Of a stretch of 41,495 nt of DNA, positions 33,402-41,495 are shown piece after piece. The position numbers and the translations under genes are program-made. Position 1 is the stretch's first letter, and each line of letters begins with the position of its first letter. This stretch comes from Actinomycetota bacterium (GTDB taxonomy: Bacteria > Actinomycetota > Aquicultoria > Aquicultorales > Aquicultoraceae): positions 1 to 41,495 of the forward strand of contig JASEGT010000013.1 of the NCBI GenBank assembly GCA_030018005.1. Reading direction: 5' to 3'. The notes under the pieces were generated by a model. The model had not been told where the DNA came from. It did not search any database and saw only the letters and a program-made list of their open reading frames with translations.

Positions 33402-34019
33402 CTACCTCGCCTCTATTACACGTAGAACTGAATGGAGCGTTGTTTCATCCGTAAAGAGCATCATATAGCCCTGGATGGTGTCGCTTTCGTCGGCGATATT
33501 CGTCTCTATATATAGAATCTCGTCTGGCGCTTCTTCAAGAATCAGCATCGCCGAGCTTACTATGGCTTCGACCATATCGTGAACTATCATCGGTGCCGAA
33601 GGTTGTATACTTAAACCGGTATAATCAGAGAGAGTGCTCAAGAAATACGCGCTTACCAGATTCCCGACCTCTCCAAGCACAGAGACAGCCATCTCACTGA
33701 GTTCCTCGGTGTCCCCGGAGTCTTCCTGTAGAATTAGGTCAGCAAGCTTGAAAGCGCTTCTTCCCGGGAACAGAAGAAGAATACTCCCACGCGCTTCGCC
33801 AAGGAGCAAGAGGCATACGCTGACAGCAGGATTATCGTTTCCACCGGCTATGGCGGGTACATCTCCGAGTGGAACGACATCGATTTCGGGTGATTTCAAG
33901 AAGATGGCCTTATCGGTCATCTCGCTTAAAGCGACTGCAGAGCTATCAGCACTCAGTTTAAGTATGCGCTCCAGTAATTCTTTTTGCTTTGGCGTGAGGC
34001 TCCCTATCATCTTGGACAC
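33402..34019 (-). CDS. cheC: CheY-P phosphatase CheC (one active-site motif degenerate)
   Basis: CheC dephosphorylates CheY-P and interacts with CheD. The 205-residue product has two domains. The second phosphatase motif is intact (VLGEVGNLVSAYF, E117 and N120). The first, normally EIGNIGAGNAATALS, reads ERILKLSADSSAVALS, with E17 kept but the asparagine replaced by leucine, so that site is probably inactive. Classical CheC proteins have two sites. The GTG start has GGGAGA 7 bases upstream. The separate cheX in this operon may compensate. The gene precedes cheD. Confidence 0.93.
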   Translation of the reverse strand: MSKMIGSLTPKQKELLERILKLSADSSAVALSEMTDKAIFLKSPEIDVVPLGDVPAIAGGNDNPAVSVCLLLLGEARGSILLLFPGRSAFKLADLILQEDSGDTEELSEMAVSVLGEVGNLVSAYFLSTLSDYTGLSIQPSAPMIVHDMVEAIVSSAMLILEEAPDEILYIETNIADESDTIQGYMMLFTDETTLHSVLRVIEAR

Positions 34020-34062
34020 AATTATCTCTCCCTGTTAAACCTAATCGTAAAAGGTCGGCCTG

Positions 34063-36198
34063 CTATGCAATCTTCTTGCTGGTTGATTTCTTGCCTTTGG
34101 AGACCGGCTGCGCGTTTAGCTTCTTGCCTGCATCAAACTTGACAATCAAACTTACTGGGTCGATGACCAGGGCAACCCGCCCATCTCCCAAGACCGTCGC
34201 TCCTGAAATCCCATCAACGAGTCCCAGGTAATCCCCGAGCGCTTTTATCATTATCTCCATCTTGCTCAGCAAACGATCTACAATGAGACCGATACGATTT
34301 TCCCCGTAGCCGACCACGACGACATGGAGTTCGTCTTCGCTGCCGCGATCCGCGGCCGAGGTATGGCTGAAGAGTTCGCTCAACCTTAGCAGCGACAATA
34401 CGCTGCCGCGAAGCAACATGGTCTCTTTTTTGTCGACCATCTTGATATGGCCATCCTCAAGCCTAAGAACCTCTTTTATTGTGTTAAGGGGAACAGCATA
34501 TATCCTGTCGCCGACGACGACGGTCAATGCTTCGACTATCACAAGCGTGAGCGGCAATTTTATAACGAACCTCGTTCCGACACCGAGCTCGGACATGATC
34601 TCCACGGTACCGTTGATCTTCTTGATATTGTTTCGAACCACATCCATCCCTACACCGCGACCCGATATCTCGGATACTTTGTCGGCTGTACTAAATCCTG
34701 ACAGAAAGATAAGGTCGAGGATTTCGCGATCGCTCATTTGATCGCCGGTTTCCTGTGTCAAAAATCCTTTGCGTATAGCTTTATCTTTAATCTTTTGAAC
34801 ATCCATACCGTGACCATCGTCCGACACCTCTACGACGATATGATTCTCCTCATGCCGCGCGCCCAAAAATACGTTTCCTTCGGGCGATTTACCGGCTTTT
34901 TTCCGGACATCCGGTGTTTCGACGCCATGGTCGATTGCGTTTCTCAAAATATGTACGAGCGGATCTCCTATCTCTTCAAGGACAGACCGGTCTATCTCGG
35001 TCTCTTTGCCCTCAACGACAAAATTGATTGTCTTACCCGCGGTACGAGCCAAATCACGTACCAGTCGCGGAAACTTGTTGAATACCTGCTCTATGGGGAG
35101 CATACGCGCACGCATGACTTCTTCTTGGAGTTCGTTCGTGATTTGCCCGACATGCGCTGTTACCTCGTTGAGCGTTGAGGTCAAATCTCCCACATGATAG
35201 CTATTCGCTAAATCGCTCCCGATTTGCTGGAGACGGGTCTTGCCGATGACCAACTCACCGACAAGATTCATGAGATGGTCCAGACGCTCGACATCGACAC
35301 GGACGGTCTTGACTGCAGCGGCCGTGCGCATCTGCTGCAACTCCTGTGCGCTCTTGCCACGAGCCTCGGGTCCCAGGTCCTGCATCCTCTTATCCCCGGA
35401 AACAGCGACGGTCTCTTCCACTTCTTGGGGTTCGTCTTCGTCATGCTCTGATGAAATACTGTAAACCCCTACCGAATGCTCGGAAAGCTCGGATACAGCC
35501 TTGACGACGCTTTCGAGACGGCTTTGATCTTCGTCGGTCACAAGAATTAGAGCCAACTCGGAACCACATTCGCCACTCTCTATCACATCCATGCTGGGGT
35601 TTGTCTTTATTATCTCCCCGATAGGCTGAAACTCTTCGATCACTTGGTAGAACCTTACCGACGGCATCATGCAATCATCCGCGACTTTGATTCTGATTGA
35701 AAAAGCGGTCGAACCCTTGACCTCGGCCATATTGATAACGTCGTGTTCGTGGTCTTCTAAAACAATTAATACAGGGCCGCCGGCTTCGCCCGCATCGACC
35801 GGAGTCCCGGAAGCAAACCCGTCTATCTGTATAATAAGGGCCTTTATATCGATGTCGCTCGCCTTAAAAGTAATGCACTCTTCTTTTAATATCTTGAGAG
35901 CATCCAGGCAATCGAGAAATACATCGATGAGTTCGGTGCTCACGCTCAACTCGTCTCTACGAAGTTTATCGAAGAGCGATTCCAGCGAATGTGTCAGTTC
36001 GGCCATGCGCTCATGTCCCAACATGCCGGATGAGCCTTTTAGGGTGTGCGCCGCACGAAAGATTTCCTGAATTATCTCTGGGTTCTGGCCTTCTTTCTCA
36101 AGACGAAGAACGTTCTCGTCGAGCTGTTGCATCAGCTCATCCGCTTCCTGTAAAAATACGCTTAAATCATCAGGTGTGGCGTCAAATACTAGGTCCAT
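34063..36198 (-). CDS. cheA: Chemotaxis histidine kinase CheA
   Basis: CheA autophosphorylates under receptor control and passes phosphate to CheY and CheB. The 711-residue protein has the P1 Hpt domain with H51 in FRAAHTLKGSSGMLGHERM, a P2-like region (about 150-240), and the P3 dimerisation domain (VDVERLDHLMNLVGELVIGK). The P4 kinase has N box HILRNAIDHGVE, G box DDGHGMDVQKIKDKA and G box GRGVGMDVVR. The P5 CheW-like domain ends the core, followed by a lysine-rich tail (KGKKSTSKKIA). GGAG is 5 bases before the ATG. All kinase motifs are intact. A weak promoter candidate lies in the 195-bp gap after the second cheW. Confidence 0.97.
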   Translation of the reverse strand: MDLVFDATPDDLSVFLQEADELMQQLDENVLRLEKEGQNPEIIQEIFRAAHTLKGSSGMLGHERMAELTHSLESLFDKLRRDELSVSTELIDVFLDCLDALKILKEECITFKASDIDIKALIIQIDGFASGTPVDAGEAGGPVLIVLEDHEHDVINMAEVKGSTAFSIRIKVADDCMMPSVRFYQVIEEFQPIGEIIKTNPSMDVIESGECGSELALILVTDEDQSRLESVVKAVSELSEHSVGVYSISSEHDEDEPQEVEETVAVSGDKRMQDLGPEARGKSAQELQQMRTAAAVKTVRVDVERLDHLMNLVGELVIGKTRLQQIGSDLANSYHVGDLTSTLNEVTAHVGQITNELQEEVMRARMLPIEQVFNKFPRLVRDLARTAGKTINFVVEGKETEIDRSVLEEIGDPLVHILRNAIDHGVETPDVRKKAGKSPEGNVFLGARHEENHIVVEVSDDGHGMDVQKIKDKAIRKGFLTQETGDQMSDREILDLIFLSGFSTADKVSEISGRGVGMDVVRNNIKKINGTVEIMSELGVGTRFVIKLPLTLVIVEALTVVVGDRIYAVPLNTIKEVLRLEDGHIKMVDKKETMLLRGSVLSLLRLSELFSHTSAADRGSEDELHVVVVGYGENRIGLIVDRLLSKMEIMIKALGDYLGLVDGISGATVLGDGRVALVIDPVSLIVKFDAGKKLNAQPVSKGKKSTSKKIA

Positions 36199-36307
36199 AT
36201 CTACTCCCGCATTTATAGTAAACCTCTGCCGTTGAAACCCTTACGTATAACCAGTGTGCTGAAATCATATGCATTATTGCTTCGTTCTTATGGAAATCAT
36301 GCTTCTA

Positions 36308-36336
36308 TTAATAAATCGCGCCTTTTTGTTGATCAA
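36308..36336 (-). promoter_or_regulatory. Weak vegetative promoter candidate for cheA
   Basis: TTGATC (36331-36336) and TATTAA (36308-36313) with a 17-base spacer, each four of six consensus positions, in the 195-bp gap before cheA. A 10-bp direct repeat, AGTAAACCTC, occurs at 36217-36226 and 36346-36355 on the plus strand. Neither element is strong; they only suggest that cheA may have its own promoter. Confidence 0.3.
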
Positions 36337-36393
36337 AGCGCTAAAAGTAAACCTCGATACCGCGAACATCAATAGCTGCTGAGCTTCTTTCGG

Positions 36394-36870
36394 TTAGGCG
36401 ATTTCAGCCATCCCTACCAAATTCGCGCCCATCTCGACGAGAAGCTTGTCCAAATCCAATAGTATGATCAGCTTATCCTCGAGTTTGCCTATTCCCCTTA
36501 GATACTGTGAGCCGACGCTGCCGACAATGTTTGACGGTGGCTCGATTGAATCTGTCGCTAAACGCAAAACCTCGCTTACCGCATCGACGATCATACCGAC
36601 GATATTGCCGAGAACATCGACGACGACGATTCGCGTTGCCTTTGTCTCTTGACTCATGCCGATACTGAACCTCTCGCGCACATCGATAACCGGTATGACC
36701 TTACCCCTGAGGTTAATAACGCCTTTGACATACATTGGCGCTCGCGGCACCTCGGTAATCGGCTGAAGCCTGATTATCTCCTGCACTAACGATATATCTA
36801 TACCGAACGATTCATCGCCTACCTCAAAAACAACGAGCTGCTCTTGTTCGAACGTCTGCTCCTCGCTCAC
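36394..36870 (-). CDS. cheW: Chemotaxis coupling protein CheW (copy 2)
   Basis: CheW links MCPs to CheA in receptor arrays. From GTG at 36870 it is 158 residues; GGGAGG lies 7 bases upstream, while the longer frame to 36885 does not have one. Family motifs: LVVFEVGDESFGIDISLVQEI, MYVKGVINLRGKVIPVIDVR and GMIVDAVSEVLRL. It is closely related to the copy at 40311-40769, with a different tail (LLVEMGANLVGMAEIA). It lies between the second MCP and cheA, about 24 bases after the MCP. Confidence 0.95.
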   Translation of the reverse strand: MSEEQTFEQEQLVVFEVGDESFGIDISLVQEIIRLQPITEVPRAPMYVKGVINLRGKVIPVIDVRERFSIGMSQETKATRIVVVDVLGNIVGMIVDAVSEVLRLATDSIEPPSNIVGSVGSQYLRGIGKLEDKLIILLDLDKLLVEMGANLVGMAEIA

Positions 36871-36894
36871 GGTGAAACCTCCCACTAATCCGCT

Positions 36895-38301
36895 TTAAGC
36901 TATCTTGAACTTTTCGACTAATCCACTTAACTCATCCGCCATGTTCGAGACCTCGATGGCCGATGCCGCTATCTCTTCGACTGAAGCTGTCTGCTCCTGC
37001 GTGGATGCAGAGATCTCCGAAGCCGATGCAGCGGAGTGGGCGGTCGATTGTGAAATCGTTTCTACGACTGTTTCGACTTGACCCGAAGATGCCGCAACCT
37101 CTTGCGTTATGGCTGAATTCTCTTCGGTGATCGTCGCTATCTGATCCATTGCAGAAGCGATTTTCTCGGACGATGTCGATATTTGTTCGGCTGCTGTAGA
37201 AACCCCGGCGATTTCCGTAACGACTCTATTGATTGACACCATCATCTCTTCAATGGCTTCACCGGCGTTGTGGGCAAGTTCGGTCCCGGATGCGACCTCT
37301 TGTGTACCCTGTTCCATGGCGGCTACCGCCTCAAGTGTTTCGTCTTGGATTCCCTTTATAAGTTTTGCTATCTCCCCGGTGGCTCTCGCTGAACGCTCTG
37401 CCAGCTTTCGCACCTCATCGGCGACTACGGCAAAACCTTTGCCGTGTTCACCGGCGCGCGCGGCCTCGATTGCCGCATTTAGTGCCAAAAGGTTGGTCTG
37501 CTCGGCGATATCGTCTATTACTTCGATGATTTCGCCTATCTGCTTGGACTTCTCGCCCAGCATCTGTATCTTGTTGGCTGAGGAGAGGACGGTTCCTCTA
37601 ATCTTCTCCATGCCGGAGATTGTCTTACTGACCGCCTCTTGGCCCCGGGTCGCGACGACTGAGCCTTCCGAAGCCGCGTTCGATACGACTTTAGCGTTTT
37701 CTGCAACCTTATTGATTGACATTGCGAGCTGATTCATATTTTGCGTCGTATCAGAGACGCTTCGCGATTGCTCAACGGCACCTTTTGAGACCTGGTCGAT
37801 AGCGGACGCGATTTGATCGATTAAGCCGTGAGCCTCAGAAGTAGACTTGCTCTGCTGCTCCACATCGCTAGCGATCCCATAGACGCCTTGTGCGACCTGG
37901 GTGGAAGTTTGGCTGATGGCATCTGAACCTGTTGCCAGGCGCTTGGCTGAGGCCTGCAAGCTGTGAGCGCTTCTTGTGATTTTCTCAAACAGCTCTCGTT
38001 GCTTCCTCACGAGAAGACCATCAAAGGTCGAATAGTTGAGCGCGACAACCATAAAGACGAATATCGCGCCGAACAGAAAGACGAGACTTACTAGAAGGTT
38101 TGGGTCAACCAAGTGAATGTTCTTGAATAAGATTGCGCCGTAAAACACGTAACTCGCAAGAAAGGCCATCATGAAGACGAATAGTGCCATCCATTTCGAG
38201 CCATATTCCGTTTTCTTGACGATAGTGATCAGCCGCCGGCAATTGATGACTGCGGCGAGCATTATTAAAGCACCGATTGACACTATTATTACTGGAATCA
38301 C
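36895..38301 (-). CDS. Methyl-accepting chemotaxis protein with three N-terminal membrane segments
   Basis: A 468-residue MCP. The N-terminal part has three hydrophobic segments (about 1-20, 38-59 and 70-90) and no extracellular sensory domain: a cytoplasmic/membrane-type receptor rather than a ligand-binding one. The rest is the cytoplasmic signalling coiled coil with the hairpin tip [38 protein letters not shown], an essential site for CheA/CheW. Start is GTG with AAGGAGG about 7 bases upstream and a TAAA-N15-GACGATAT sigma-28 promoter at 38364-38390. The signalling tip is nearly identical in DNA to the neighbouring MCP gene. Confidence 0.94.
   Translation of the reverse strand: MIPVIIVSIGALIMLAAVINCRRLITIVKKTEYGSKWMALFVFMMAFLASYVFYGAILFKNIHLVDPNLLVSLVFLFGAIFVFMVVALNYSTFDGLLVRKQRELFEKITRSAHSLQASAKRLATGSDAISQTSTQVAQGVYGIASDVEQQSKSTSEAHGLIDQIASAIDQVSKGAVEQSRSVSDTTQNMNQLAMSINKVAENAKVVSNAASEGSVVATRGQEAVSKTISGMEKIRGTVLSSANKIQMLGEKSKQIGEIIEVIDDIAEQTNLLALNAAIEAARAGEHGKGFAVVADEVRKLAERSARATGEIAKLIKGIQDETLEAVAAMEQGTQEVASGTELAHNAGEAIEEMMVSINRVVTEIAGVSTAAEQISTSSEKIASAMDQIATITEENSAITQEVAASSGQVETVVETISQSTAHSAASASEISASTQEQTASVEEIAASAIEVSNMADELSGLVEKFKIA
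37334..37428. repeat. Shared MCP signalling-domain segment, copy A
   Basis: A 95-base stretch identical, base for base, to 38838-38932 in the neighbouring MCP gene, within a longer region (about 37320-37600 against 38824-39104) that differs at few positions. The N-terminal and C-terminal parts of the two MCPs are unrelated. Identity at silent positions shows recent exchange, not only selection for the protein sequence. Confidence 0.8.
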
Positions 38302-38363
38302 TCTGCTTCCTCCTTAGACCATTCGACTAGCACTGCGTGTTTGCTGCGTTAATGCTCTTGTAT

Positions 38364-38390
38364 ATATCGTCTCTATTCGTTTCCTCTTTA
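38364..38390 (-). promoter_or_regulatory. Sigma-28 promoter of the second MCP
   Basis: TAAA (38387-38390), 15-base spacer, GACGATAT (38364-38371) on the minus strand; perfect -35, seven of eight -10. It starts 11 bp from the end of the upstream MCP and about 63 bp from the GTG at 38301. A strong match to the SigD/FliA pattern. Confidence 0.7.
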
Positions 38391-38401
38391 GAAAAACCTA
38401 A

Positions 38402-40126
38402 CTACCACTTAAGAGAGCCTGCCAGCTTATCAAGTCCATTGGCCATCGACGAGAGTTTCTGCAACGTCGAAGTCATCTGGTCGAGAGATATACTGGTCTC
38501 GCCCGCTGATACCGTTATATCCTGAATTGATGTGTTTATCAGCTCGCGCTGGCTGGTCATACCATCAACGGTCTGGGTCACGCTCTCGGTCGATGCGGCG
38601 ACTTGCTGAGTCAACGCCGTGTTCTCTTGCGTTACAGCTGCTATGTCCGCGACGGAACCCACAACAGTCTCCGATATGGCGACCATTGCATTGCATGCGG
38701 ACCGGACACTTGCTATCTGCATCATCACTTCTTCGATAGATTCGATCATCTCGTCGATGGACAAGCCGATGGCTTTCGTAAGCTCGGTCCCAGATTCGAC
38801 CTCTTTTGTACCCAGCTCAATGGCAGCAACCGCCTCGAGTGTTTCGTCTTGGATTCCCTTTATAAGTTTTGCTATCTCCCCGGTGGCTCTCGCTGAACGC
38901 TCTGCCAGCTTTCGCACCTCATCGGCGACTACCGCAAAACCTTTGCCGTGTTCGCCGGCGCGCGCGGCCTCGATTGCCGCATTTAGCGCTAAGAGATTTG
39001 TCTGTTCGGCGATATCGTCGATTACTTCGATGATCTCGCCTATCTGCTTAGACTTCTCACCCAGCATCTGTATCTTGTTGGCCGAGGAAAGGACGGTCTG
39101 CGTTGTCCGTTCGATTCCGACGGTCGCCTCTTCCGCGGAATCCTTGCTCTGTTCAGCCATTCCTAGGCTTTCCGAAGCATACTGTGCGACCGTCATTGCG
39201 TTACTGGTAACACTTTCTATGGCTGACTTAAACTGCCCCATCATACCGTTGATCTCAACAGCGTCCTTCGACTGTTCGTGCGCCCCGTTGGCGACCTGAT
39301 TAACGGCTAGCGCTATCTGCTCTATTAGCTTATCTACCTCTTTCGCAGCTTCATGCTCGATATCGGAACTCTCCGACAATGAACCGAGAGATGTGGCGAT
39401 TTTGGTGCTGGCCTGGTTGACATGCTCCGAGTCTGCGAAGACCTCGCCCAGGAAAGAGTTGAGGTTTGCGGACGCGTCGGCAAACTCTAGAAACATCTGC
39501 TTAGACGGCTCGATGACCTTGATCCTGACCCAGGCGATAACACTAATACAGACAACCAGCGCTATGGCCAAAACAAGTGCGTTGACAGCATTTGTCCGTT
39601 TCCCTACTATTGCCATCTCCTGCGAAAGACCATCGGTATATTGCCTAATCAAAACATGTAGCCGGTCAGCATCGGCAAGCGCGTTGGCTGCCAAGGCATC
39701 ATACTCGTCCATCTTTGTGTTTACATCGGCCGAGTCGACAGCGGCTAACACCTCACGCGCTTTAGCATCAGCTAGAGTCATATCGGCTTTGATTCGCGAC
39801 ATCACTTGCTTAGCCTCGGGTGAAGACATCAAAACTTGAAGCTCGACGATGGCCTTGTCTATCTCGACATGGAGCGCGCCGTACTCTTGGGCTTGTGCGG
39901 TGTCTCGCTTAATATAAACATCGTTGAGTTCCATGGCGCTGCGCCCTATAAGCGATTGCAGGTCGCCAACCTTCTCTGATTTCGTCTCGACATCTTTGTA
40001 TAAATAAGAGTTCTGCTCAATGTCGGAGAGCGCTTTGAAACTCATAAAGCCCATGACTAGCAGTGGCAGCAACATCAGTGCAAAACCGATTGTGATCTTC
40101 GTTCCTAATCTCGTATGCCCCACCAT
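38402..40126 (-). CDS. Methyl-accepting chemotaxis protein with periplasmic-type sensory domain
   Basis: A 574-residue MCP. From the ATG at 40126 (GGAGGAG 3-4 bases upstream; the longer frame to 40168 would start before the predicted transcript) it begins [15 protein letters not shown], with a membrane segment at about 9-31. An extracellular helical region follows at about 32-180, resembling a four-helix-bundle sensor domain, then a second membrane segment (about 183-205). A linker leads to the signalling coiled coil, with the tip [19 protein letters not shown]. The ligand is not predictable. The gene ends DKLAGSLKW. Confidence 0.94.
   Translation of the reverse strand: MVGHTRLGTKITIGFALMLLPLLVMGFMSFKALSDIEQNSYLYKDVETKSEKVGDLQSLIGRSAMELNDVYIKRDTAQAQEYGALHVEIDKAIVELQVLMSSPEAKQVMSRIKADMTLADAKAREVLAAVDSADVNTKMDEYDALAANALADADRLHVLIRQYTDGLSQEMAIVGKRTNAVNALVLAIALVVCISVIAWVRIKVIEPSKQMFLEFADASANLNSFLGEVFADSEHVNQASTKIATSLGSLSESSDIEHEAAKEVDKLIEQIALAVNQVANGAHEQSKDAVEINGMMGQFKSAIESVTSNAMTVAQYASESLGMAEQSKDSAEEATVGIERTTQTVLSSANKIQMLGEKSKQIGEIIEVIDDIAEQTNLLALNAAIEAARAGEHGKGFAVVADEVRKLAERSARATGEIAKLIKGIQDETLEAVAAIELGTKEVESGTELTKAIGLSIDEMIESIEEVMMQIASVRSACNAMVAISETVVGSVADIAAVTQENTALTQQVAASTESVTQTVDGMTSQRELINTSIQDITVSAGETSISLDQMTSTLQKLSSMANGLDKLAGSLKW
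38838..38932. repeat. Shared MCP signalling-domain segment, copy B
   Basis: Identical over 95 bases to 37334-37428. The copies are offset by 1504 bp in the same orientation. Recombination between them would delete one cheW-independent MCP segment or create a hybrid receptor. Confidence 0.8.
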
Positions 40127-40169
40127 GAACTCCTCCGTATCCGGTAATGTAAGAAAATAGCTAGACATA

Positions 40170-40195
40170 ATATCGACAAAAAGCTTTCGAGCTTA
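40170..40195 (-). promoter_or_regulatory. Sigma-28 promoter of the first MCP
   Basis: TAAG (40192-40195), 14-base spacer, GTCGATAT (40170-40177) on the minus strand: three of four and seven of eight consensus positions. A transcript from here would begin near 40163, which rules out the in-frame ATG at 40168 and supports the start at 40126. Confidence 0.6.
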
Positions 40196-40223
40196 AATGT
40201 CCGATTATTGCTAAGGAATTAGT

Positions 40224-40253
40224 AAGCAGGCCGGATTCTCATCAGGCCTGCTT
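40224..40253. terminator. Hairpin after cheW copy 1
   Basis: AAGCAGGCC and GGCCTGCTT (40224-40232 and 40245-40253), a perfect 9-bp stem with a 12-base loop, 58 bp after the cheW stop. The following minus-strand sequence is only moderately T-rich (TTACTAATTCCTT), so termination would be partial. It separates the cheW transcript from the first MCP promoter. Confidence 0.55.
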
Positions 40254-40310
40254 GATGCCTACATCCTTTATTAAATCGAAACTTGCACGACGCATATTCC
40301 AGTCAAGCAG

Positions 40311-40769
40311 TTACGCGACGGCCTGAAGCTGCGACGCTTCAGGAATAACCTTTCCCAGGTCGAGCAGGAGCACTAAGCGCTCCTCTAGCTTGCCTATTCC
40401 AAGCAAGTATTTCTCATACGACTCAATTATCGCCGATGGGTCCTCGATCTGATCCTTGCTGATTCTGAGGACTTCAGAGACCGCATCTACGATCATCCCG
40501 ACCGTACAACCGGTAACGTCTACGACTACAATCCTTGTCGACTTCGTTTCTTCTGTCTGCACCAATCCGAACTTATCGCGAAGATCGACTATCGGAATCA
40601 CCTTGCCGCGTAAATTAATAATGCCTTTTACATGCATTGGGGCTTTCGGCACATCGGTGATCTGCTGCATCCTAATGATTTCTTGCACAGCGTTAATGTC
40701 TATGCCAAAAGACTCTCCCGATAACTCAAAGACTACTAGCTGATCTTGCTCAAAAGATCTATCTTCCAC
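40311..40769 (-). CDS. cheW: Chemotaxis coupling protein CheW (copy 1)
   Basis: A 152-residue CheW starting at GTG with GGAGG about 9 bases upstream. The domain is complete: LVVFELSGESFGIDINAVQEIIR, VPKAPMHVKGIINLRGKVIPIVD and VGMIVDAVSEVLRI. It is a paralogue of the CheW at 36394-36870 (the same core around FGIDI, INLRGKVIP and RIVVVDV), so the arrangement cheW-MCP-MCP-cheW could come from a local duplication. It is the first gene of the chemotaxis block, with its own sigma-28-type promoter. Confidence 0.95.
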   Translation of the reverse strand: MEDRSFEQDQLVVFELSGESFGIDINAVQEIIRMQQITDVPKAPMHVKGIINLRGKVIPIVDLRDKFGLVQTEETKSTRIVVVDVTGCTVGMIVDAVSEVLRISKDQIEDPSAIIESYEKYLLGIGKLEERLVLLLDLGKVIPEASQLQAVA

Positions 40770-40893
40770 TATTATCTGCCTCCCTCGACTTTAAGGTGCT
40801 CGATGTCGCCTGTCATGACCCTTGCCGTACCGACCTTATCTAGCAACGTTGAAACGACTTGGCAACCGTTCCCCATGGTTTCTCTACATAACT

Positions 40894-40919
40894 TAATCGG
40901 CGACTTATTGGATGTTTTA
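40894..40919 (-). promoter_or_regulatory. Sigma-28 promoter of cheW copy 1
   Basis: TAAA (40916-40919), 14-base spacer, GCCGATTA (40894-40901) on the minus strand: a perfect -35 and a -10 one base off the enterobacterial variant GCCGATAA. It lies about 125 bp from the GTG start of cheW, leaving a leader of about 115-120 bases. Confidence 0.6.
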
Positions 40920-41092
40920 ATAGTAAATCCCAAAATTATGATGATCAGTTTTGTGATGGCTCGGCTGTGCTACACTGCCACAGTGAGGGCTTATGTCTTT
41001 CTAACCGACAGTTACAGTACCATCGCGCCCCTCTCGATCGCCTAACTAGCGCATGATGCTTGCATTAGCGAGTTAACTTTGGGATATTTATA

Positions 41093-41137
41093 AGGGTAGC
41101 ATTGGCCGTTATAACCACGGTAAGCCATGCTAGCCCT
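41093..41137. other. Long imperfect hairpin between the divergent genes
   Basis: AGGG-TAGCA at 41093-41101 pairs with TGCTA-G-CCCT at 41128-41137 with one bulged G. Inside, TGG/CCA and CCG/CGG extend the helix around a nine-base loop. No T-run follows on the plus strand. It would be in the leader of the plus-strand gene if transcription starts upstream of it. The function is unknown. Confidence 0.4.
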
Positions 41138-41234
41138 AAATTAACAATCACAATCATATAGTAATGCGAATACCGCTACACGGCGGTAGACCGGTTAATA
41201 GTATCACTGAATGCAGCACTAATGGATGGTAGTC

Positions 41235-41495
41235 ATGATCAACGAAAGAGACCGGATTGGGTTCGCGAGCCGAAAAAGCCTCGCGCCGTGGATCGCTTCC
41301 GCAGGTTTGCTTAGCCTGTGCTTCAGACTCAAACATATTGCGGCACTAATAATATTGGCGGCGCTCACCGCTGTGCTTGTTTTAAGTTATGCTGCAGGAG
41401 CGTTCGCCGAATCTCAGCTTACTAAAGACGGCGGCGTCGAGTTGACCGTTGGCAGCACTGTTGGCGAAGAGACTGCCGCCGTTGGCGCAGAGGAG
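41235..41495 (+). CDS. Truncated exported protein, N-terminal part only
   Basis: The only plus-strand gene, running off the right edge after 87 residues (start MINERDRIGFASRK). It has two hydrophobic stretches: a weak one (about 17-29) and a strong one (HIAALIILAALTAVLVLSYA, residues 38-57). The sequence AGAFA|ESQL looks like a signal-peptidase site near residue 62. The n-region is unusually long (about 36 residues), so the true start may be internal, although no better ribosome site was seen; GGATGG before this ATG is weak. The mature part (TKDGGVELTVGSTVGEE) is too short to classify. Divergent from the chemotaxis block. Confidence 0.55.
   Translation, partial: MINERDRIGFASRKSLAPWIASAGLLSLCFRLKHIAALIILAALTAVLVLSYAAGAFAESQLTKDGGVELTVGSTVGEETAAVGAEE

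Larger units (their letters stand above)
40770..41234. other. Divergent intergenic region between cheW and the plus-strand gene
   Basis: This 465-bp gap holds the cheW promoter (40894-40919), a hairpin at 41093-41137, and the ribosome-binding region of the plus-strand gene (GGATGG, weak). A site on the plus strand near 41111-41123 reads GGCCGTTAT, resembling a sigma-28 -10, but lacks TAAA at the correct spacing. No open frame within the gap has a ribosome site or family sequence. No riboswitch core was recognised. Confidence 0.4.

Noticed and set aside
38619-39299. 226-residue plus-strand open frame opposite the first MCP
   Set aside because: Exactly antisense to a well-supported MCP coding region; composition (S, A, I, L rich) is that of a complement of coiled-coil codons, with no ribosome site.
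40746-41045. 99-residue plus-strand open frame in the cheW upstream gap
   Set aside because: Overlaps the cheW start and its promoter; begins without a ribosome site and shows no family motif.
40884-41234. Riboswitch in the divergent gap
   Set aside because: A hairpin is present but no known core motif; kept as an unexplained structure only.
41154-41336. 60-residue minus-strand open frame at the right edge
   Set aside because: Antisense to the exported plus-strand gene; no ribosome site seen.
1-41495. CRISPR arrays, insertion sequences, phage genes, tRNA or rRNA
   Set aside because: No regularly spaced repeats, transposase motifs, terminal inverted repeats with target duplications, or tRNA-like cloverleaf seen by eye on either strand.

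Overview
This window is a flagellar and chemotaxis island. All 44 complete genes I can support are read from the minus strand; one truncated gene at the far right edge is on the plus strand. The organism looks like a flagellated, monoderm-type bacterium of roughly balanced base composition with strong GGAGG ribosome sites. CheC, CheD, CheX, FliW and CsrA, a YlxF/MotE-like gene between fliJ and fliK, and a TIGR02530-type gene before flgE are typical of Firmicutes and motile Actinobacteria. A BldC/excisionase-like HTH gene and a PxKF-domain exoprotein tilt me towards a deep-branching actinobacterium. That assignment is an inference; there is no rRNA or other marker gene in the window. No P-ring or L-ring gene (flgI, flgH) is seen.

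Layout in transcription order (high to low coordinates). (1) 40769-28392, chemotaxis: cheW, two methyl-accepting chemotaxis proteins, a second cheW, cheA, cheC, cheD, cheY, cheB, cheR, two HDOD genes and cheX. (2) 28354-23356: two rod/hook-type genes (flgF/flgG), then flgM, flgN, flgK, flgL. (3) 23221-18689: fliW, csrA, flagellin, flaG, fliD, fliS, ending at an intrinsic terminator. (4) 18307-11630: a secreted beta-helix/PxKF protein, a glycosyltransferase-methyltransferase fusion, a glycosyltransferase-TPR protein and a 64-residue orphan. (5) 11376-11: an HTH regulator followed by flgB, flgC, fliE, fliF, fliG, fliH, fliI, fliJ, a small ORF, ylxF-like, fliK, flgD, a TIGR02530 gene and flgE. 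The motor and export genes (mot, fliL, fliM, fliN, flh) would be expected past the left edge.

Regulation can be read in part. At least five sites match the sigma-28 (SigD/FliA) pattern TAAA-N14-16-GCCGATAT closely (upstream of cheW, both MCPs, the PxKF exoprotein and the 64-residue ORF), and a -10-only match lies upstream of flagellin. With flgM (anti-sigma-28) in the window, this outlines a late-gene regulon that includes two proteins not usually counted as flagellar. The flagellin leader carries a 5-bp hairpin presenting AGGA in its loop plus an AAGGAGG Shine-Dalgarno, as expected for a CsrA target; csrA and fliW lie immediately upstream. The basal-body operon starts with the HTH gene, and its promoter region contains two 17-bp direct repeats exactly 60 bp apart, one inside a candidate -35/-10 spacer.

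The most unusual items are the HTH/repeat control region, the sigma-28-driven PxKF exoprotein and 64-residue ORF, a nested RNA structure with two alternative pairings before flgE, the CsrA hairpin, and a near-identical DNA segment shared by the two MCP genes. No CRISPR array, insertion sequence, tRNA or rRNA was seen.
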